This document shows positions 46,640-56,700 of a stretch of DNA of 64,000 nt, one piece after another (the first letter of the stretch is position 1; every line of letters starts with the position of its first letter). A program made the translations under genes and the position numbers. The notes beneath the pieces were generated by a model that was not told where the DNA came from, ran no database searches, and was given only the letters and a program-made list of their open reading frames with translations. Origin of the DNA: Faecalimicrobium dakarense (lineage in GTDB: Bacteria > Bacillota > Clostridia > Peptostreptococcales > Peptostreptococcaceae); the NCBI RefSeq assembly GCF_000499525.1, contig NZ_HG529233.1, positions 21,075 through 85,074 on the forward strand. Reading direction: 5' to 3'.

Positions 46640-47500
46640 ATGAGTATAAAATCAACAACTAAAACAATATGTTTATTGGGTCATCCAGTTAAACATAGCT
46701 TTTCACCTGTAATACATAATTATTTGTTTGATAAATACAATGAAAATAAAATATATACATGTTTTGATGTAGAACCAGATGAGTTAAAAAATAGTGTAAA
46801 TGGTATAAAAGCATTAAAAATAGAAGGATGTAATGTTACCATACCGCATAAAGTAGATATAATAAAATACCTAGATAGTATTGATTCAAATGCAAAATTA
46901 ATAGGTGCAGTAAATACTATAAAAAATAATGATAATGTATTAAAAGGATATAATACTGATGGAATGGGATTTGTTAAATCTATATTAGATAAAGGTTATG
47001 ATTTATGCGGTAAAAATATAATGATAATAGGTGCTGGTGGTGCATGTAGAAGTATAGCTATTGAGTTATGCTCAAATAATGTTAAATCTATAGAAATTAG
47101 AAATAGAAGTATAAATAGTTCTATAGAAATATCAGATGTAGTTAAATCAAATTTTAATACAGTTATATCATATTCAAGTGAGCCTATAATAGAAAGTGAT
47201 TTAGATAATATAGATATATTGATAAATACAACTCCTATAGGAATGGAAAGTGAATTATGTCCGGTAGATGAAAATTTAATTCCTAAAAATAACTTATTAG
47301 TATGTGATATAGTTTACAAGCCACATGAAACAGCTTTTATCAGGTGGGCAAAAAAACATAACTTAGATGTAGTATATGGAATAGATATGTTGATAAATCA
47401 AGCAATAGAGGCTTTTTATATATGGACAGGTATTAAAGCTAATAATGAAGATATAAAACATATAAACATGCTTTATAAAGAAAGTATAAAAACTAAGTAA
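46640..47500 (+). CDS. aroE: shikimate dehydrogenase
   Basis: 286-aa NADP-dependent reductase, fourth step of the shikimate pathway. Substrate-binding LLGHPVKHSFSPVIHN, catalytic Lys in GCNVTIPHKVDI, GAVNTIKN, the nucleotide-binding IMIIGAGGACRSIAIEL and C-terminal MLINQAIEAFYIWTG are all present. AGGAGAA precedes the ATG. aroK and aroQ lie 2-3 kb downstream, with four prepilin-like genes in between. Confidence 0.95.
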   Translation: MSIKSTTKTICLLGHPVKHSFSPVIHNYLFDKYNENKIYTCFDVEPDELKNSVNGIKALKIEGCNVTIPHKVDIIKYLDSIDSNAKLIGAVNTIKNNDNVLKGYNTDGMGFVKSILDKGYDLCGKNIMIIGAGGACRSIAIELCSNNVKSIEIRNRSINSSIEISDVVKSNFNTVISYSSEPIIESDLDNIDILINTTPIGMESELCPVDENLIPKNNLLVCDIVYKPHETAFIRWAKKHNLDVVYGIDMLINQAIEAFYIWTGIKANNEDIKHINMLYKESIKTK

Positions 47501-47523
47501 AACCTTTAATTAAAGGAGAAAAA

Positions 47524-47883
47524 ATGAAGTATAAAAAAGATGGATTTGTATCTATTGAATGTATAATTAGTTTATCTATAATAAGTTTGGCCGTATATAT
47601 AATATCAACATCACTTTATAGTAACTACGTTATAGTTAATACCAATAAAGAGCAGGTAGAAATGTTAAACCTAGCTAAATCTAACTTAGAACTTACTAAA
47701 CATCAAATTAAGAAAAGTTCAAGTGAAATTATAGAAAATACCAAGAATACAAAAATAGTAAACTCATACGAAATAAGTACAATAATAGAAAAAGATATCT
47801 ACTACGAATGTCATAAAGTAAATGTTAAAGTTAAAAATGATAAAAATAATATAAGTCTTTATAGTTATGTATTTAAACAATAA
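47524..47883 (+). CDS. type IV prepilin-like protein 1
   Basis: 119-aa protein with a class III signal peptide: short basic leader MKYKKDG, cleavage after Gly, then FVSIECIISLSIISLAVYII with Glu at +5. The rest is a small polar domain with Lys-rich beta-like sequence. It resembles minor (pseudo)pilins. AAAGGAGAAA precedes the ATG. It opens a four-gene block; no assembly ATPase or membrane platform gene is nearby, so it must use machinery encoded elsewhere. Confidence 0.75.
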   Translation: MKYKKDGFVSIECIISLSIISLAVYIISTSLYSNYVIVNTNKEQVEMLNLAKSNLELTKHQIKKSSSEIIENTKNTKIVNSYEISTIIEKDIYYECHKVNVKVKNDKNNISLYSYVFKQ

Positions 47884-48466
47884 AGGTTCAGTTTTAATAA
47901 CTACATTAATGATATTTTCTATTATAAGTACGGTATGTATGATGTGTATAGGTTTAAATTATAGTAATAAAAGTATTTTTAATTTAGAATACAAAAGTAT
48001 ACAGCTAAAGGAATTATCACTTGGAGCAATAGAAATTGTACATAGCAATATTGTAAAAGAAGTAGAAATTGCAGTAGAAAGTAGTACAAATGAGGAAGCG
48101 TTTAAACAATATTTCTTGGAAAGTAATTTTATACATAATATAAAAGATATATCAAAGAGTGACCTAGATAATGTATTAGTAAATACATCTAAAAAAATAT
48201 TATATGATAAAGAGGGATTTATATACTTTGATATTATATGCAATTCATCAAAAGATACCTATACAAAAAAGATTCAAGCTAGTGTTAAAATATTAAATCC
48301 TTATTTAGGAATAAAAGAAAATACAAAAGATGAAGAAAACATAATAGATAAACCAGAAATTGATGATTCGAATTTAAATGATATAAAAGATTACTATGAA
48401 GAAAATGAACAAGATAGTATAGACTCTAAAAATTTAGTAATTATATATGATTACAAGGAGATATAA
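47867..48466 (+). CDS. PilX-like minor pilin protein 2
   Basis: 199-aa protein. N-terminus MYLNNKGSVLITTLMIFSII has a short basic leader with Gly followed by a hydrophobic stretch, but Thr instead of Glu at +5, as in PilX/GspK-type minor pilins that sit at the tip. The long acidic C-terminal tail (EENIIDKPEIDDSNLND onward) is unusual. It overlaps the previous gene by 17 bp without a clear SD, so translational coupling is likely. Confidence 0.65.
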   Translation: MYLNNKGSVLITTLMIFSIISTVCMMCIGLNYSNKSIFNLEYKSIQLKELSLGAIEIVHSNIVKEVEIAVESSTNEEAFKQYFLESNFIHNIKDISKSDLDNVLVNTSKKILYDKEGFIYFDIICNSSKDTYTKKIQASVKILNPYLGIKENTKDEENIIDKPEIDDSNLNDIKDYYEENEQDSIDSKNLVIIYDYKEI

Positions 48467-48469
48467 CTT

Positions 48470-48909
48470 ATGAAAAGAGAAGGAATGTGACCTTAGTAGA
48501 AGTAGTCATAACGATTAGTATAATGCTAATAATATCAAGTTTATGCTTTCCAAAAGATAGTGTCAATAAACATCAAATAAACTTGTTTACAAAGCAATTG
48601 TGTTCAGATATAAGATATGTAAGAAAGGCAAATATGCTTGGTAATTTAAAAACATACATATATTACTTTGAAGATAATAAATCAACTAGCTATATAGTAA
48701 GAGAAAATGGAAAAGATTTAAAGAAAGTTCATTTGCCAAGTGGTGCAAATATTCAATATGGAAATAGTAAGGTTAAATTTAAGCCTGATGGATCTCCAGA
48801 TCCGAAAGGGCAAACTATAAATATTTATAAAGATAATCTGAAAATAGAATTAACAATAGTACCCGTTAGTGGAAGAGTACTTTTGAAAGAAGGTAAGTAT
48901 GAAACGTAG
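48470..48909 (+). pseudogene. GspH/ComGD-like prepilin protein 3, one-base frameshift as read
   Basis: The open frame from GTG 48487 lacks a prepilin leader and has no usable SD. ATG 48470 has AAGGAG at 48455-48460 but stops after six codons. One more A in the A4 run 48473-48476 joins them as MKKRRNVTLVEVVITISIML, a prepilin with Asn at -1 and Glu at +5, about 146 aa. The C-terminal part (KVKFKPDGSPDPKGQTINIY and VSGRVLLKEG) is typical of GspH/FimT-type pseudopilins. The alternative of a 2-bp TG insertion at 48486 gives GMTLVE and cannot be excluded. Confidence 0.65.
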
Positions 48910-49441
48910 AAAAGGGTACTTACTATTAGAAAGTGTGATATCACTTTCTATAATAATGATTTTAATTGGAGTATCATACTATTTGCTATTTTTCTGCATT
49001 GACACAAAAACCAGAATTGAAGATAAAATAGAGTTGCAGCAACAAGCGAATGAAATAAGTAAATATATAGAAGAAGTTATAGGTAATTCTAAAGGAATTA
49101 TATCTATAAGCTCAAAATCAAATGAAGAGAGTAATAAATTATTAGAAACAAATTCTATTAAATGTAAATATAAAAACGAAAGTTCTAGTGATAAAAGTAT
49201 AAAAGATAAAGAAATTAGTCTAAAAGAAGATAAAAGTAAACTATTTATAAATACTCTCAATTACTTAGGTAATAGCGAAAGTGGAGGCTATGAAATAGGT
49301 GATTACATTGACAAAATGTATGCATCTGTTTATGAAAATGGAAATTTTGTTAAGGTAAAACTGAAGTTATCAAAAAATAATCAAATCTATGAAACTGAGT
49401 TTGATGTATTTATAAGAAACTTTGATGGAGATAGTGTATGA
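48899..49441 (+). CDS. PilW/ComGF-like prepilin protein 4
   Basis: 180-aa protein with leader MKRRKG, cleavage after Gly, then YLLLESVISLSIIMILIGVS with Glu at +5. A Ser/Lys-rich middle and a C-terminal YASVYENGNFVKVKLKLS beta-like part follow. Overlaps the previous gene by 11 bp with AAGAAGG upstream and overlaps aroK by 4 bp (ATGA). It completes a set resembling GspH-I-J-K minor pseudopilins, which prime pilus assembly. Confidence 0.72.
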   Translation: MKRRKGYLLLESVISLSIIMILIGVSYYLLFFCIDTKTRIEDKIELQQQANEISKYIEEVIGNSKGIISISSKSNEESNKLLETNSIKCKYKNESSSDKSIKDKEISLKEDKSKLFINTLNYLGNSESGGYEIGDYIDKMYASVYENGNFVKVKLKLSKNNQIYETEFDVFIRNFDGDSV

Positions 49442-49944
49442 GAATAATATTAGTTGGATTTATGGGGTCAGGAAAAACAGTAGTAGGAAAAAAGTTATCT
49501 AAAAAACTAAAATTAAAGTTTGTAGATATGGATGAAGAAATAGAAATAAAAAGTAATTCTTCTGTAGAAAAAATATTTGAGGAAAAAGGAGAAGAATACT
49601 TTAGAGAAAAAGAGAGTAACTTACTTAAAGAACTATTAAGCAAAGAAAATGTAGTTATATCAACTGGTGGAGGTATAATTAAGGAAAATAAAAACTGTGA
49701 ACTATTAAAAAAAGAAAAATGTGTAATCTTTTTAGATGCAAATGAGCAAACTATAATAAATAATGTATCATATGATTTGAATAAAAGACCATTACTGAAA
49801 GATAGCTACAATTTACATGAAACTATAAATAATCTTTTATCACAAAGATATAAAAGGTATAATAAAATAGCTAAAATAAAAGTTAATGTTAATAATAAAA
49901 ATGTAGATGAAGTAGTTAGTCAAATACTTGTTTACACTAGATAA
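49438..49944 (+). CDS. aroK: shikimate kinase
   Basis: 168-aa P-loop kinase, fifth step of the shikimate pathway. Walker A LVGFMGSGKTVVGKKL, the shikimate-binding DMDEEIE and EEYFREKESNLL, and STGGGIIKENKN are present; the LID Arg is in NKRPLL. Starts at an ATGA overlap with the prepilin gene. The embedding in a pilin gene block is shared transcription, not shared function. Confidence 0.94.
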   Translation: MRIILVGFMGSGKTVVGKKLSKKLKLKFVDMDEEIEIKSNSSVEKIFEEKGEEYFREKESNLLKELLSKENVVISTGGGIIKENKNCELLKKEKCVIFLDANEQTIINNVSYDLNKRPLLKDSYNLHETINNLLSQRYKRYNKIAKIKVNVNNKNVDEVVSQILVYTR

Positions 49945-49999
49945 TATGTGATATTATTATATTGGTAAAAGTTTGTAGTCACACAGCCAGGGGGTATTT

Positions 50000-50425
50000 A
50001 TGAAGATTATAGTTATAAATGGACCTAATTTAAATATGTTAGGTAAGAGAGAGCCAGGAATTTATGGAAATGAAACTTTAGATGACTTAAGAAAATATGT
50101 TAAGGATGAATTTAAAGATGATGTAGATATAGAATTTTTCCAAAGTAATCATGAAGGGTATATAATAGATAAACTTCATGAAGCTAACGAAGAGTTTGAC
50201 GGAGTAGTTATAAATCCAGGTGCTTTTACACATTATAGCTATGCAATTCATGATGCTATAAAATCTATATCTACTAAAGTGGTAGAAGTTCATATATCTA
50301 ATATTCATCAAAGAGAAGAATTTAGACAAAAAAGTGTAACTGCTAGCGCTTGTATAGGTCAAATATCAGGTTTTGGTTTTGAAAGTTATATCTTAGGAAT
50401 AAAATCATTACTTAAGCAGATATAA
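50000..50425 (+). CDS. aroQ: type II 3-dehydroquinate dehydratase
   Basis: 141-aa dodecameric-type enzyme, third step of the shikimate pathway. NGPNLNMLGKREPGIYG (with the catalytic Tyr), SNHEGYIIDKLHEA, NPGAFTHYSYAIHDA and VEVHISNIHQREEFRQ with the catalytic His are all present. CCAGGGGGT precedes the ATG. Length is normal. Confidence 0.96.
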   Translation: MKIIVINGPNLNMLGKREPGIYGNETLDDLRKYVKDEFKDDVDIEFFQSNHEGYIIDKLHEANEEFDGVVINPGAFTHYSYAIHDAIKSISTKVVEVHISNIHQREEFRQKSVTASACIGQISGFGFESYILGIKSLLKQI

Positions 50426-50442
50426 ATATAGATTTATATAAC

Positions 50443-50470
50443 TTGACAAGATTACAATAGTATATATAAT
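50443..50470 (+). promoter_or_regulatory. sigma-A promoter of efp
   Basis: TTGACA (50443-50448), 16-bp spacer, TATAAT (50465-50470). It gives a leader of about 150 nt before the efp start. Confidence 0.75.
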
Positions 50471-50482
50471 TGAAAAAGGATA

Positions 50483-50601
50483 CGATGATATAATACATAT
50501 ATAGTAGCAGATATACAAATTGATTGAATTATTTGCCTAAGATTAAAATTAAAGTTTTGATTATAATAATAAAGAAATAAACTTAATTATTAGTATCATC
50601 G
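50483..50601 (+). other. efp leader with distant complementary arms
   Basis: CGATGATA (50483-50490) can pair with TATCATCG (50594-50601), closing a 103-nt AT-rich region between the efp promoter and its SD. I recognise no known riboswitch. The arms may be chance in AT-rich DNA. Confidence 0.3.
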
Positions 50602-50629
50602 AAAATAAACTTGATATGGAGGGACAAAA

Positions 50630-51187
50630 ATGGTATCAGCAAGTGATTTTAGAAAAGGTGTTACATTCGAAAAGGATGGACAACCATGTTTAATAGTTGA
50701 TTTCCAACACGTTAAACCAGGAAAAGGTGCAGCGTTTGTTAGAACTAAATACAAAAACTTAAAAACTGGAGCAATAAGAGAGGAAGCTTTTAACCCAAGT
50801 GATAAATTCCCTAAAGCTCATATAGAAACAAGACAAATGCAATACTTATACAATGACGGAGAATTATACTACTTCATGGATGAAGAGACATTTGATCAAG
50901 TGCCTCTAGATTATGAAAAAGTTGAAGATGCTATAAAATTCTTAAAAGAAAATGAAGTTGCTACAATAAGATTCTACCAAGGGCAAGCTTTCCAAGTTGA
51001 AGCTCCAAACTTTGCAGAATTAGAAGTTGTTGAAACTGAGCCAGGAATAAAGGGAGATACTGCAAGTAACGTAACAAAAGCTGCTACAGTTGAAACAGGA
51101 GCTGTTGTTCAAGTGCCTTTATTCATAAACCAAGGAGACAAAGTTAAAATAGATACTAGAACTGGAGATTATTTATCAAGAGTTTAA
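50630..51187 (+). CDS. efp: translation elongation factor P
   Basis: 185-aa ribosome-rescue factor for polyproline stalls. KOW-like domain 1 with the modification loop [16 protein letters not shown] (conserved Lys in PGKG), then two OB domains, and the C-terminal signature [23 protein letters not shown] precedes the ATG. It has its own promoter and is followed by the zinc-ribbon gene. Confidence 0.97.
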   Translation: MVSASDFRKGVTFEKDGQPCLIVDFQHVKPGKGAAFVRTKYKNLKTGAIREEAFNPSDKFPKAHIETRQMQYLYNDGELYYFMDEETFDQVPLDYEKVEDAIKFLKENEVATIRFYQGQAFQVEAPNFAELEVVETEPGIKGDTASNVTKAATVETGAVVQVPLFINQGDKVKIDTRTGDYLSRV

Positions 51188-51273
51188 GAATTAATGTATA
51201 TAAAAGCTTGTATATCTTAATAATAAAGATGTACGGGCTTTTAATTATATAATAAAGAAAGAGAGGGCTACTC

Positions 51274-51696
51274 ATGAAATACTTATATGAAGAAGTTGCA
51301 TATCTAAAAGGATTAGCAGAAGGATTAGAAATAAGTAATGAAACAAAAGAAGGTAAGATCATACATAAAATAGTAGAGACTTTAGAAAGTTTTGCTGATG
51401 CTATAGTAGAACTAGAAGAAGAACAGGCTGATCTTGTAGAGTATGTAGAGTCTATAGATGAAGATTTAGCTGATATAGAAGATGATATCTATGAAGATGG
51501 CGAAGAAGATGAAGATGATGATAATGAACTTAGCTTTATAGAAATGGAATGCCCAAGTTGTTCTGATTTAGTAGAAATAGATGAAGAACTTTTATATGAT
51601 GATGAAATAGACATTGTTTGTCCAAACTGTCAAGCTATTATACTATCATCAGAAGATGATGAATGTATATGTGATGATTGTGATGATCATGAATAA
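51274..51696 (+). CDS. acidic zinc-ribbon protein, conserved in clostridia
   Basis: 140-aa protein with a helical N-terminal half (YLYEEVAYLKGLAEGLEIS), a very acidic middle (EDDIYEDGEEDEDDDNELS) and a C-terminal CPSC...CPNC zinc-ribbon plus a further CICDDC. I recognise it as a clostridial family lying near efp and rnc, named only for its CD1247-like or AraC-binding-like N-terminus; no function is known. It may be a nucleic-acid or RNA-polymerase mimic, but that is a guess. AGAGAGGG precedes the ATG. Confidence 0.75.
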   Translation: MKYLYEEVAYLKGLAEGLEISNETKEGKIIHKIVETLESFADAIVELEEEQADLVEYVESIDEDLADIEDDIYEDGEEDEDDDNELSFIEMECPSCSDLVEIDEELLYDDEIDIVCPNCQAIILSSEDDECICDDCDDHE

Positions 51697-51708
51697 AATC
51701 AAATAAAT

Positions 51709-51743
51709 AAAAGGCCTATGGGATATATCTCATAGGCTTTTTG
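51709..51743 (+). terminator. terminator after the zinc-ribbon gene
   Basis: AGGCCTATG pairs with CATAGGCT around a loop that is itself nearly palindromic (GATATATC), followed by TTTTTG. Confidence 0.82.
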
Positions 51744-51751
51744 TTTACTAA

Positions 51752-51792
51752 GAGATTATAGGTTATCTGGTTTATAGATAAGTTATAATCTC
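51752..51792 (+). repeat. intergenic stem-loop upstream of rnc
   Basis: GAGATTATA and TTATCT (51752-51768) pair with AGATAA and TATAATCTC (51776-51792), with a 2-nt internal loop. It stands alone between the terminator and the repeat-like element at 51804. No T tract follows. Confidence 0.55.
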
Positions 51793-51803
51793 AACATATA
51801 AAC

Positions 51804-51843
51804 TTGAGCGACTGTGTCGGCGACATGAGCAAAGCGAATTTTT
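51804..51843 (+). repeat. dispersed intergenic element, copy 1 (before rnc)
   Basis: Pattern TTGAGC-N16-TGAGC (27 bp) followed by GCGAATTTTT. The same 27-bp frame followed by GCGAATTTT occurs at 61105-61138 before rimM. The N16 parts differ. It is G-rich for this genome, suggesting a separate origin or a structured RNA. Confidence 0.45.
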
Positions 51844-51944
51844 GTTTATTATATAAAAACCGACTAAATACATATTTTATTTTGCAATACTTCTAGAAAA
51901 ATAGTACACTATAATCTAGAGAGAATTAACTCGGAGGTAGTAGT

Positions 51945-52646
51945 ATGAAATTAAATAAAAAAATATTAGAAAATATAGATAAATTCGAAGATATTATAGA
52001 TTATAAATTTGAAAATAAAGAATATATACTTGAAGCACTTACTCATAGTTCTTATTCTAATGAAAATAAAAATTATGATTTTAATGAAAGATTAGAATTC
52101 TTAGGAGACTCTGTACTTAGTGTAGTTGTAAGTGACTATTTATTTAAGAAAGAAAAAGATTTGCCTGAAGGAGAACTTACTAAGCTAAGAGCGAATATAG
52201 TTTGTGAGGAATCTCTAAGTGAAGTGGCTAATGAAATAAACCTAGGAGAGCATATACTATTAGGAAAAGGCGAAGAAGCTACTGGTGGTAGACAAAGAAT
52301 ATCAATATTAGCAGATGCATTTGAAGCGGTAATAGCAGCTATATACCTAGATGGCGGAATAGATAGTGCTAGAACATTTATTTTAAAATATATGGAAAAT
52401 ATAATCTGCGACTCTAGAAAAGGTAAAATATTCAGAGATTATAAGACTCATCTTCAAGAAGTATTACAAGGTAGAGGTGAGAGTAATATATGGTATAAAT
52501 TAGTAGACGAAAAGGGGCCAGACCATAACAAGAGATTTGTTATGCAAGTAGGAAGCAATGAAGATGTTTTAGGAACAGGCGAAGGAAAAAGTAAAAAAGA
52601 AGCAGAGCAACTTGCTGCAAGAGTAGCATTAAAAAGAATAATATAG
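51945..52646 (+). CDS. rnc: ribonuclease III
   Basis: 233-aa double-strand-specific endoribonuclease for rRNA and mRNA processing. The catalytic signature ERLEFLGDSVLSVVVSDYL and the second metal-site region ADAFEAVIAAIYLDGG are present, then a C-terminal dsRNA-binding domain (from KTHLQEVLQGRGESNIWYKL). TCGGAGGT precedes the ATG. In many firmicutes acpP and plsX lie just upstream; they are absent here. Confidence 0.97.
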   Translation: MKLNKKILENIDKFEDIIDYKFENKEYILEALTHSSYSNENKNYDFNERLEFLGDSVLSVVVSDYLFKKEKDLPEGELTKLRANIVCEESLSEVANEINLGEHILLGKGEEATGGRQRISILADAFEAVIAAIYLDGGIDSARTFILKYMENIICDSRKGKIFRDYKTHLQEVLQGRGESNIWYKLVDEKGPDHNKRFVMQVGSNEDVLGTGEGKSKKEAEQLAARVALKRII

Positions 52647-52679
52647 AATTTATAAAATACAGAAAGAGGATAATACTAC

Positions 52680-53750
52680 ATGAAAAAAAGAATAATTCCT
52701 ATATTTGTACCTCATAGAGGCTGTCCTCACGACTGTATATTTTGCAATCAAAAAAAGATAACGGGCGTAAGCACAGATATGACAAGTGATGATGTAAGAA
52801 ATATTGTTGAAGAATATTTAACTACTATAGATAAAGATGCAAGTGTTGAAATAGCATTTTTTGGAGGTAGTTTTACAGCTATAGATGAAGATATACAAAA
52901 GAGTTTATTATCAGTAGCAAAAGAATACGTAGATAAAGGTGTTGTTCAAGATATAAGAATGTCTACAAGACCGGATTGCATAAGCCAAGATATATTAACT
53001 ATGTTAAAAGAATATAAGACAAGTATAATAGAACTAGGTGTACAATCTTTAGATGAAGATGTCCTAAGAGAGAGTATAAGGGGTCATCACACAGATGAAG
53101 TATTTGAAAGCGCAAAATTAATAAAAGATAATGGTATACAATTAGGACTACAAATGATGGTAGGTCTTCCATCTGATACGGAAGAAAAATGTATAAAGAC
53201 AGCTAGAGAATTTATCAAGCTTGCCCCTGATTGTGTTAGAATATATCCTACATTAGTAGTAAAAGAAACAGGACTTGAAAACTTACTATCTAAAAAAGAG
53301 TATAATCCATTTACTTTAGATGAAAGTATACAAATAGTTAAGAAACTATTAGCTATGTATTATGTTAATAATATAAATGTAATAAGAGTTGGATTACAAG
53401 CAACTGATGATATACAATTAGGAAAAGCTATAGTTGATGGTCCATATCATCCAGCTTTTAGAGAATTAGTTGAAGGTGAAATGATAAAAGACTATTTAAA
53501 ATCTGTTGTAATAGATTTTAAAACAGTAGATAGTATAGTAGTAAAAACTAATAAAAAAAATGTATCTAAGATAATAGGAAATAAAAAATGTAATAGTTTA
53601 TATATGAAAAATGAATTAGGTATAACTTTAAAAACACAGGAAGAAGATATTGATATAGATAGATTAGAAATTGTACTAGATAATCAAAAGAATATAAACG
53701 TTGATATGAAAGACATTTACAAAAGATTATATAATATTTACAACCTTTAG
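52680..53750 (+). CDS. Elp3-like radical SAM protein
   Basis: 356-aa radical SAM enzyme. Cluster motif CPHDCIFCNQ (CxxxCxxC) lies at residues 15-22, with FFGGSFTAID and ELGVQSLDEDVL typical of the Elp3/HemN-like SAM domain, and VRIYPTLVVKETGL. It lacks the C-terminal acetyltransferase domain of true Elp3. It is commonly found between rnc and smc in clostridia. A tRNA-modification role is plausible but unproven. AGAGGAT precedes the ATG. Confidence 0.83.
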   Translation: MKKRIIPIFVPHRGCPHDCIFCNQKKITGVSTDMTSDDVRNIVEEYLTTIDKDASVEIAFFGGSFTAIDEDIQKSLLSVAKEYVDKGVVQDIRMSTRPDCISQDILTMLKEYKTSIIELGVQSLDEDVLRESIRGHHTDEVFESAKLIKDNGIQLGLQMMVGLPSDTEEKCIKTAREFIKLAPDCVRIYPTLVVKETGLENLLSKKEYNPFTLDESIQIVKKLLAMYYVNNINVIRVGLQATDDIQLGKAIVDGPYHPAFRELVEGEMIKDYLKSVVIDFKTVDSIVVKTNKKNVSKIIGNKKCNSLYMKNELGITLKTQEEDIDIDRLEIVLDNQKNINVDMKDIYKRLYNIYNL

Positions 53751-53776
53751 TTTTATCATTGAAGGGGGAGAAAAAA

Positions 53777-56700
53777 TTGTATTTAAAACGATTAGAATTA
53801 AAAGGATTTAAATCCTTTCCTATAAAAACAGACATTATATTTAAAGAAGGTATAACTTCAATAGTAGGACCAAATGGTAGTGGTAAAAGTAATATTTCTG
53901 ATGCTGTTAGATGGGTATTAGGTGAACAAAGTATAAAAAGTCTTAGAGGAGACAAGTTAGAAGATGTAATTTTTGCAGGAACAGATACAAAAAAACCTAT
54001 GAATTACTGTGAAGTTGCACTTACTATTGACAATGAAGATAATAAATTAGAGTTAGACTTTAGTGAAGTAACTATAAAAAGAAGAGCTTATAGAAATGGA
54101 GAAAGTGAGTTTTTCTTAAATAATAAAAGTTGTAGGTTAAAAGATATAAAAGAAATACTACTAGATACAGGTATAGGGAAAGATGGATACTCTATAATAG
54201 AACAAGGTAAGGTAGATGAGATACTTAGTAATAACCCTGTAAATAGAAGAAAAGTATTTGATGAAGCTTGTGGAATATCTAAATTTAGATATAAAAAGCA
54301 AGAAGCGGAAAGAAACCTAAAAAATACAAAAGAAAATTTAGAAAGAATAAATGATATATATGTAGAGATTGAAAATCAACTTAAGCCTCTTTTTAGTCAA
54401 CAAGAAAAAGCTAAAAAATATATAGATCTTAGTGAAAAACTAAAAACTATAGAGGTTAATAGCTACGTAAAAGAAATAGAAGAATTAGAAAGAGAATTAA
54501 ATGAAATAACTAAACATAGTGATTTATTAGAAAAAGAATCTAGCGAAGTTGATAAGCAAAAGTCTTTAATAGAAAAAAGTTTTAATGAAACTAATAAAGA
54601 AATCGAAGAGATAGATGAAAGTATCAATAAATCTCAAGAGTATATTAATACAATAAAGTCAGTAATATCTCAAAAAGATGCTCAAGTAAATCTTATTAAC
54701 GAAAGAATAAAAAACTGCAAAAATGAGATAGAAAGAAAATCTAGAGAAATAAGTGATATAAAAGAAAAATTAAGCAATAATAAATTATTTATAAACGAAC
54801 TAAAAGAAAAACAAACTAAAAAAGAAGAAAAATAAAAGCTTTGAGAGAAGATATAAAGCTTATAGAAGAAAAAAATAGCGATAAGAAAAATAAACTTGAA
54901 GATATAGGAACTAATATTGAAAATTTAAAAGATGATATAATAAATCTTTTAAATAAAAGGCAAGAATCAACTAGTAAATTATCAACATTAGTTGCAAATA
55001 CAGAAAATATAAATTCTAGAACTAAAAATATTGATTTAGATATAAATGAAATAAACCTTAGTTTAAAAAATAAAAATGAAGAATTAAACAAGTTAGAATC
55101 TTTATTTAAAGCTAAAAATGAAGAATTAAAAAGCTTAAAAATTAAAAATGAAGATGTAAATAAAGAACTAAACAACCTAATTCAAAATAATAATGATTTA
55201 GATAGAAAAATCCAAAACAATAAATATAACTTAAATGATTATAATTCAAAGCTTAATATTTATGTTGAAATGGAAAATCATAATGAAGGATTTAATAAAG
55301 GTGTAAAAGAAGTTCTTAAAAATAAAAGTTTACAAGGTATACATGGAGCGTTAGGACAAGTTGTAAACGTAGAATCAAAATATGAAAAAGCTATAGAGTC
55401 AGCATTAGGTGCGTATATGCAAAATATAATAACTGACAATGAAAATAGCGCTAAATTTGCTATAAGTTATTTAAAGAAAAATAATTTAGGAAGAGTTACG
55501 TTTTTACCTTTAAATATTATTAAATCAAATAAAATAGATGTTAGGAATATAAGATGTAGTACTAAATTTATAGGGGTTGCCAGTGACTTAATATCATTTG
55601 ATGAAAAGTATAGAAATATATTTGAAAGTATACTGGGAAGAACTATTATAATAAGTACTATAGACGACGGTATAAAATTTGCTAAAGAAACAGGTCATAA
55701 GTTTAAGGTTGTAACTTTAGATGGCGAAATATTAAATCCAGGTGGATCTTTAACTGGAGGAAGTTTTAGAACTAATGGGAATATATTATCTAGAAGAAGA
55801 CTTATAAATGAATATAGTGAAAAGATAGAATTAGTAAAAAAAGATATTTTATCATTAAATAACAAAAAAGAAGAATGCATAAAAGCTATAACTATAACTA
55901 AAGAAAAAGCACTTGATTTGGAAAAGAATATAAAAGAACTTGATAAATCTATAATAATAGAAAACTCTAATATAAATAGAGTAGATGCAGAAAAAAGTTC
56001 ATTACAAATGAGCATAGATAAATTAGAAAAAGAAAAAAGCGGATTAGATTCTAACTTAAACTATACATTAGAAAAATCAGAATTAGTTAAAGCTGAAATA
56101 CTAGATATAGACAATAAGCATAGAGAACATAAAGAAAAAATAGAAATACTAAGTAAAGAACATAAGGAAGCAAGTGGTTTATATGAAAATGATAAACTTA
56201 AATATGATGAACTAAACTTAGAGTTAGTAAAATACAAGCAAATACATGAATCTTTGATAAATGATATACAAAGAATTAATAATGAAGATAAAGAGCTTGA
56301 AGAAAAGTCTAAAAATTTAGATGAGTCTCTAAAACAAGGAGAAAAAGAAACTTCTAAATTAGAAGAAGAGATAGTTATTGAAGAAACTGAAAAAGTAAGC
56401 TTAAATAAACAGCTATCTGATAATAATAGAAGTTTAGAGAATAAAAAACTTTCTAAAGAAGGTTTAAAAAATAAGTTAGAAGAATTAAATAAAGAGCTTA
56501 AATCTACAGATAGAACATATATAGAGTTAAAAGAAAGTTTATTTAAAGTTCAAGGAAGGCTTGAAAGGCTTAAATCAAGTCAAGAAACTTATATAAATAA
56601 ATTATTTGAAAAATATGAGATGACTGTAGTTCAGGCTAAAGAAATTAAAGACGAGAGCATAGAAATAGATAAAAAATTACTTGAAAGCCTAAAAAGAGAA

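Noticed and set aside
48487..48489. GTG 48487 as the real start of prepilin 3
   Set aside because: It would remove the basic leader and cleavage site, and the nearest purine run is only 2-3 nt away; ATG 48470 with AAGGAG is better placed.
51797..51850. T-box or known riboswitch before rnc
   Set aside because: No T-box core, specifier region or known aptamer core is visible; only a repeat-like pattern is supported.
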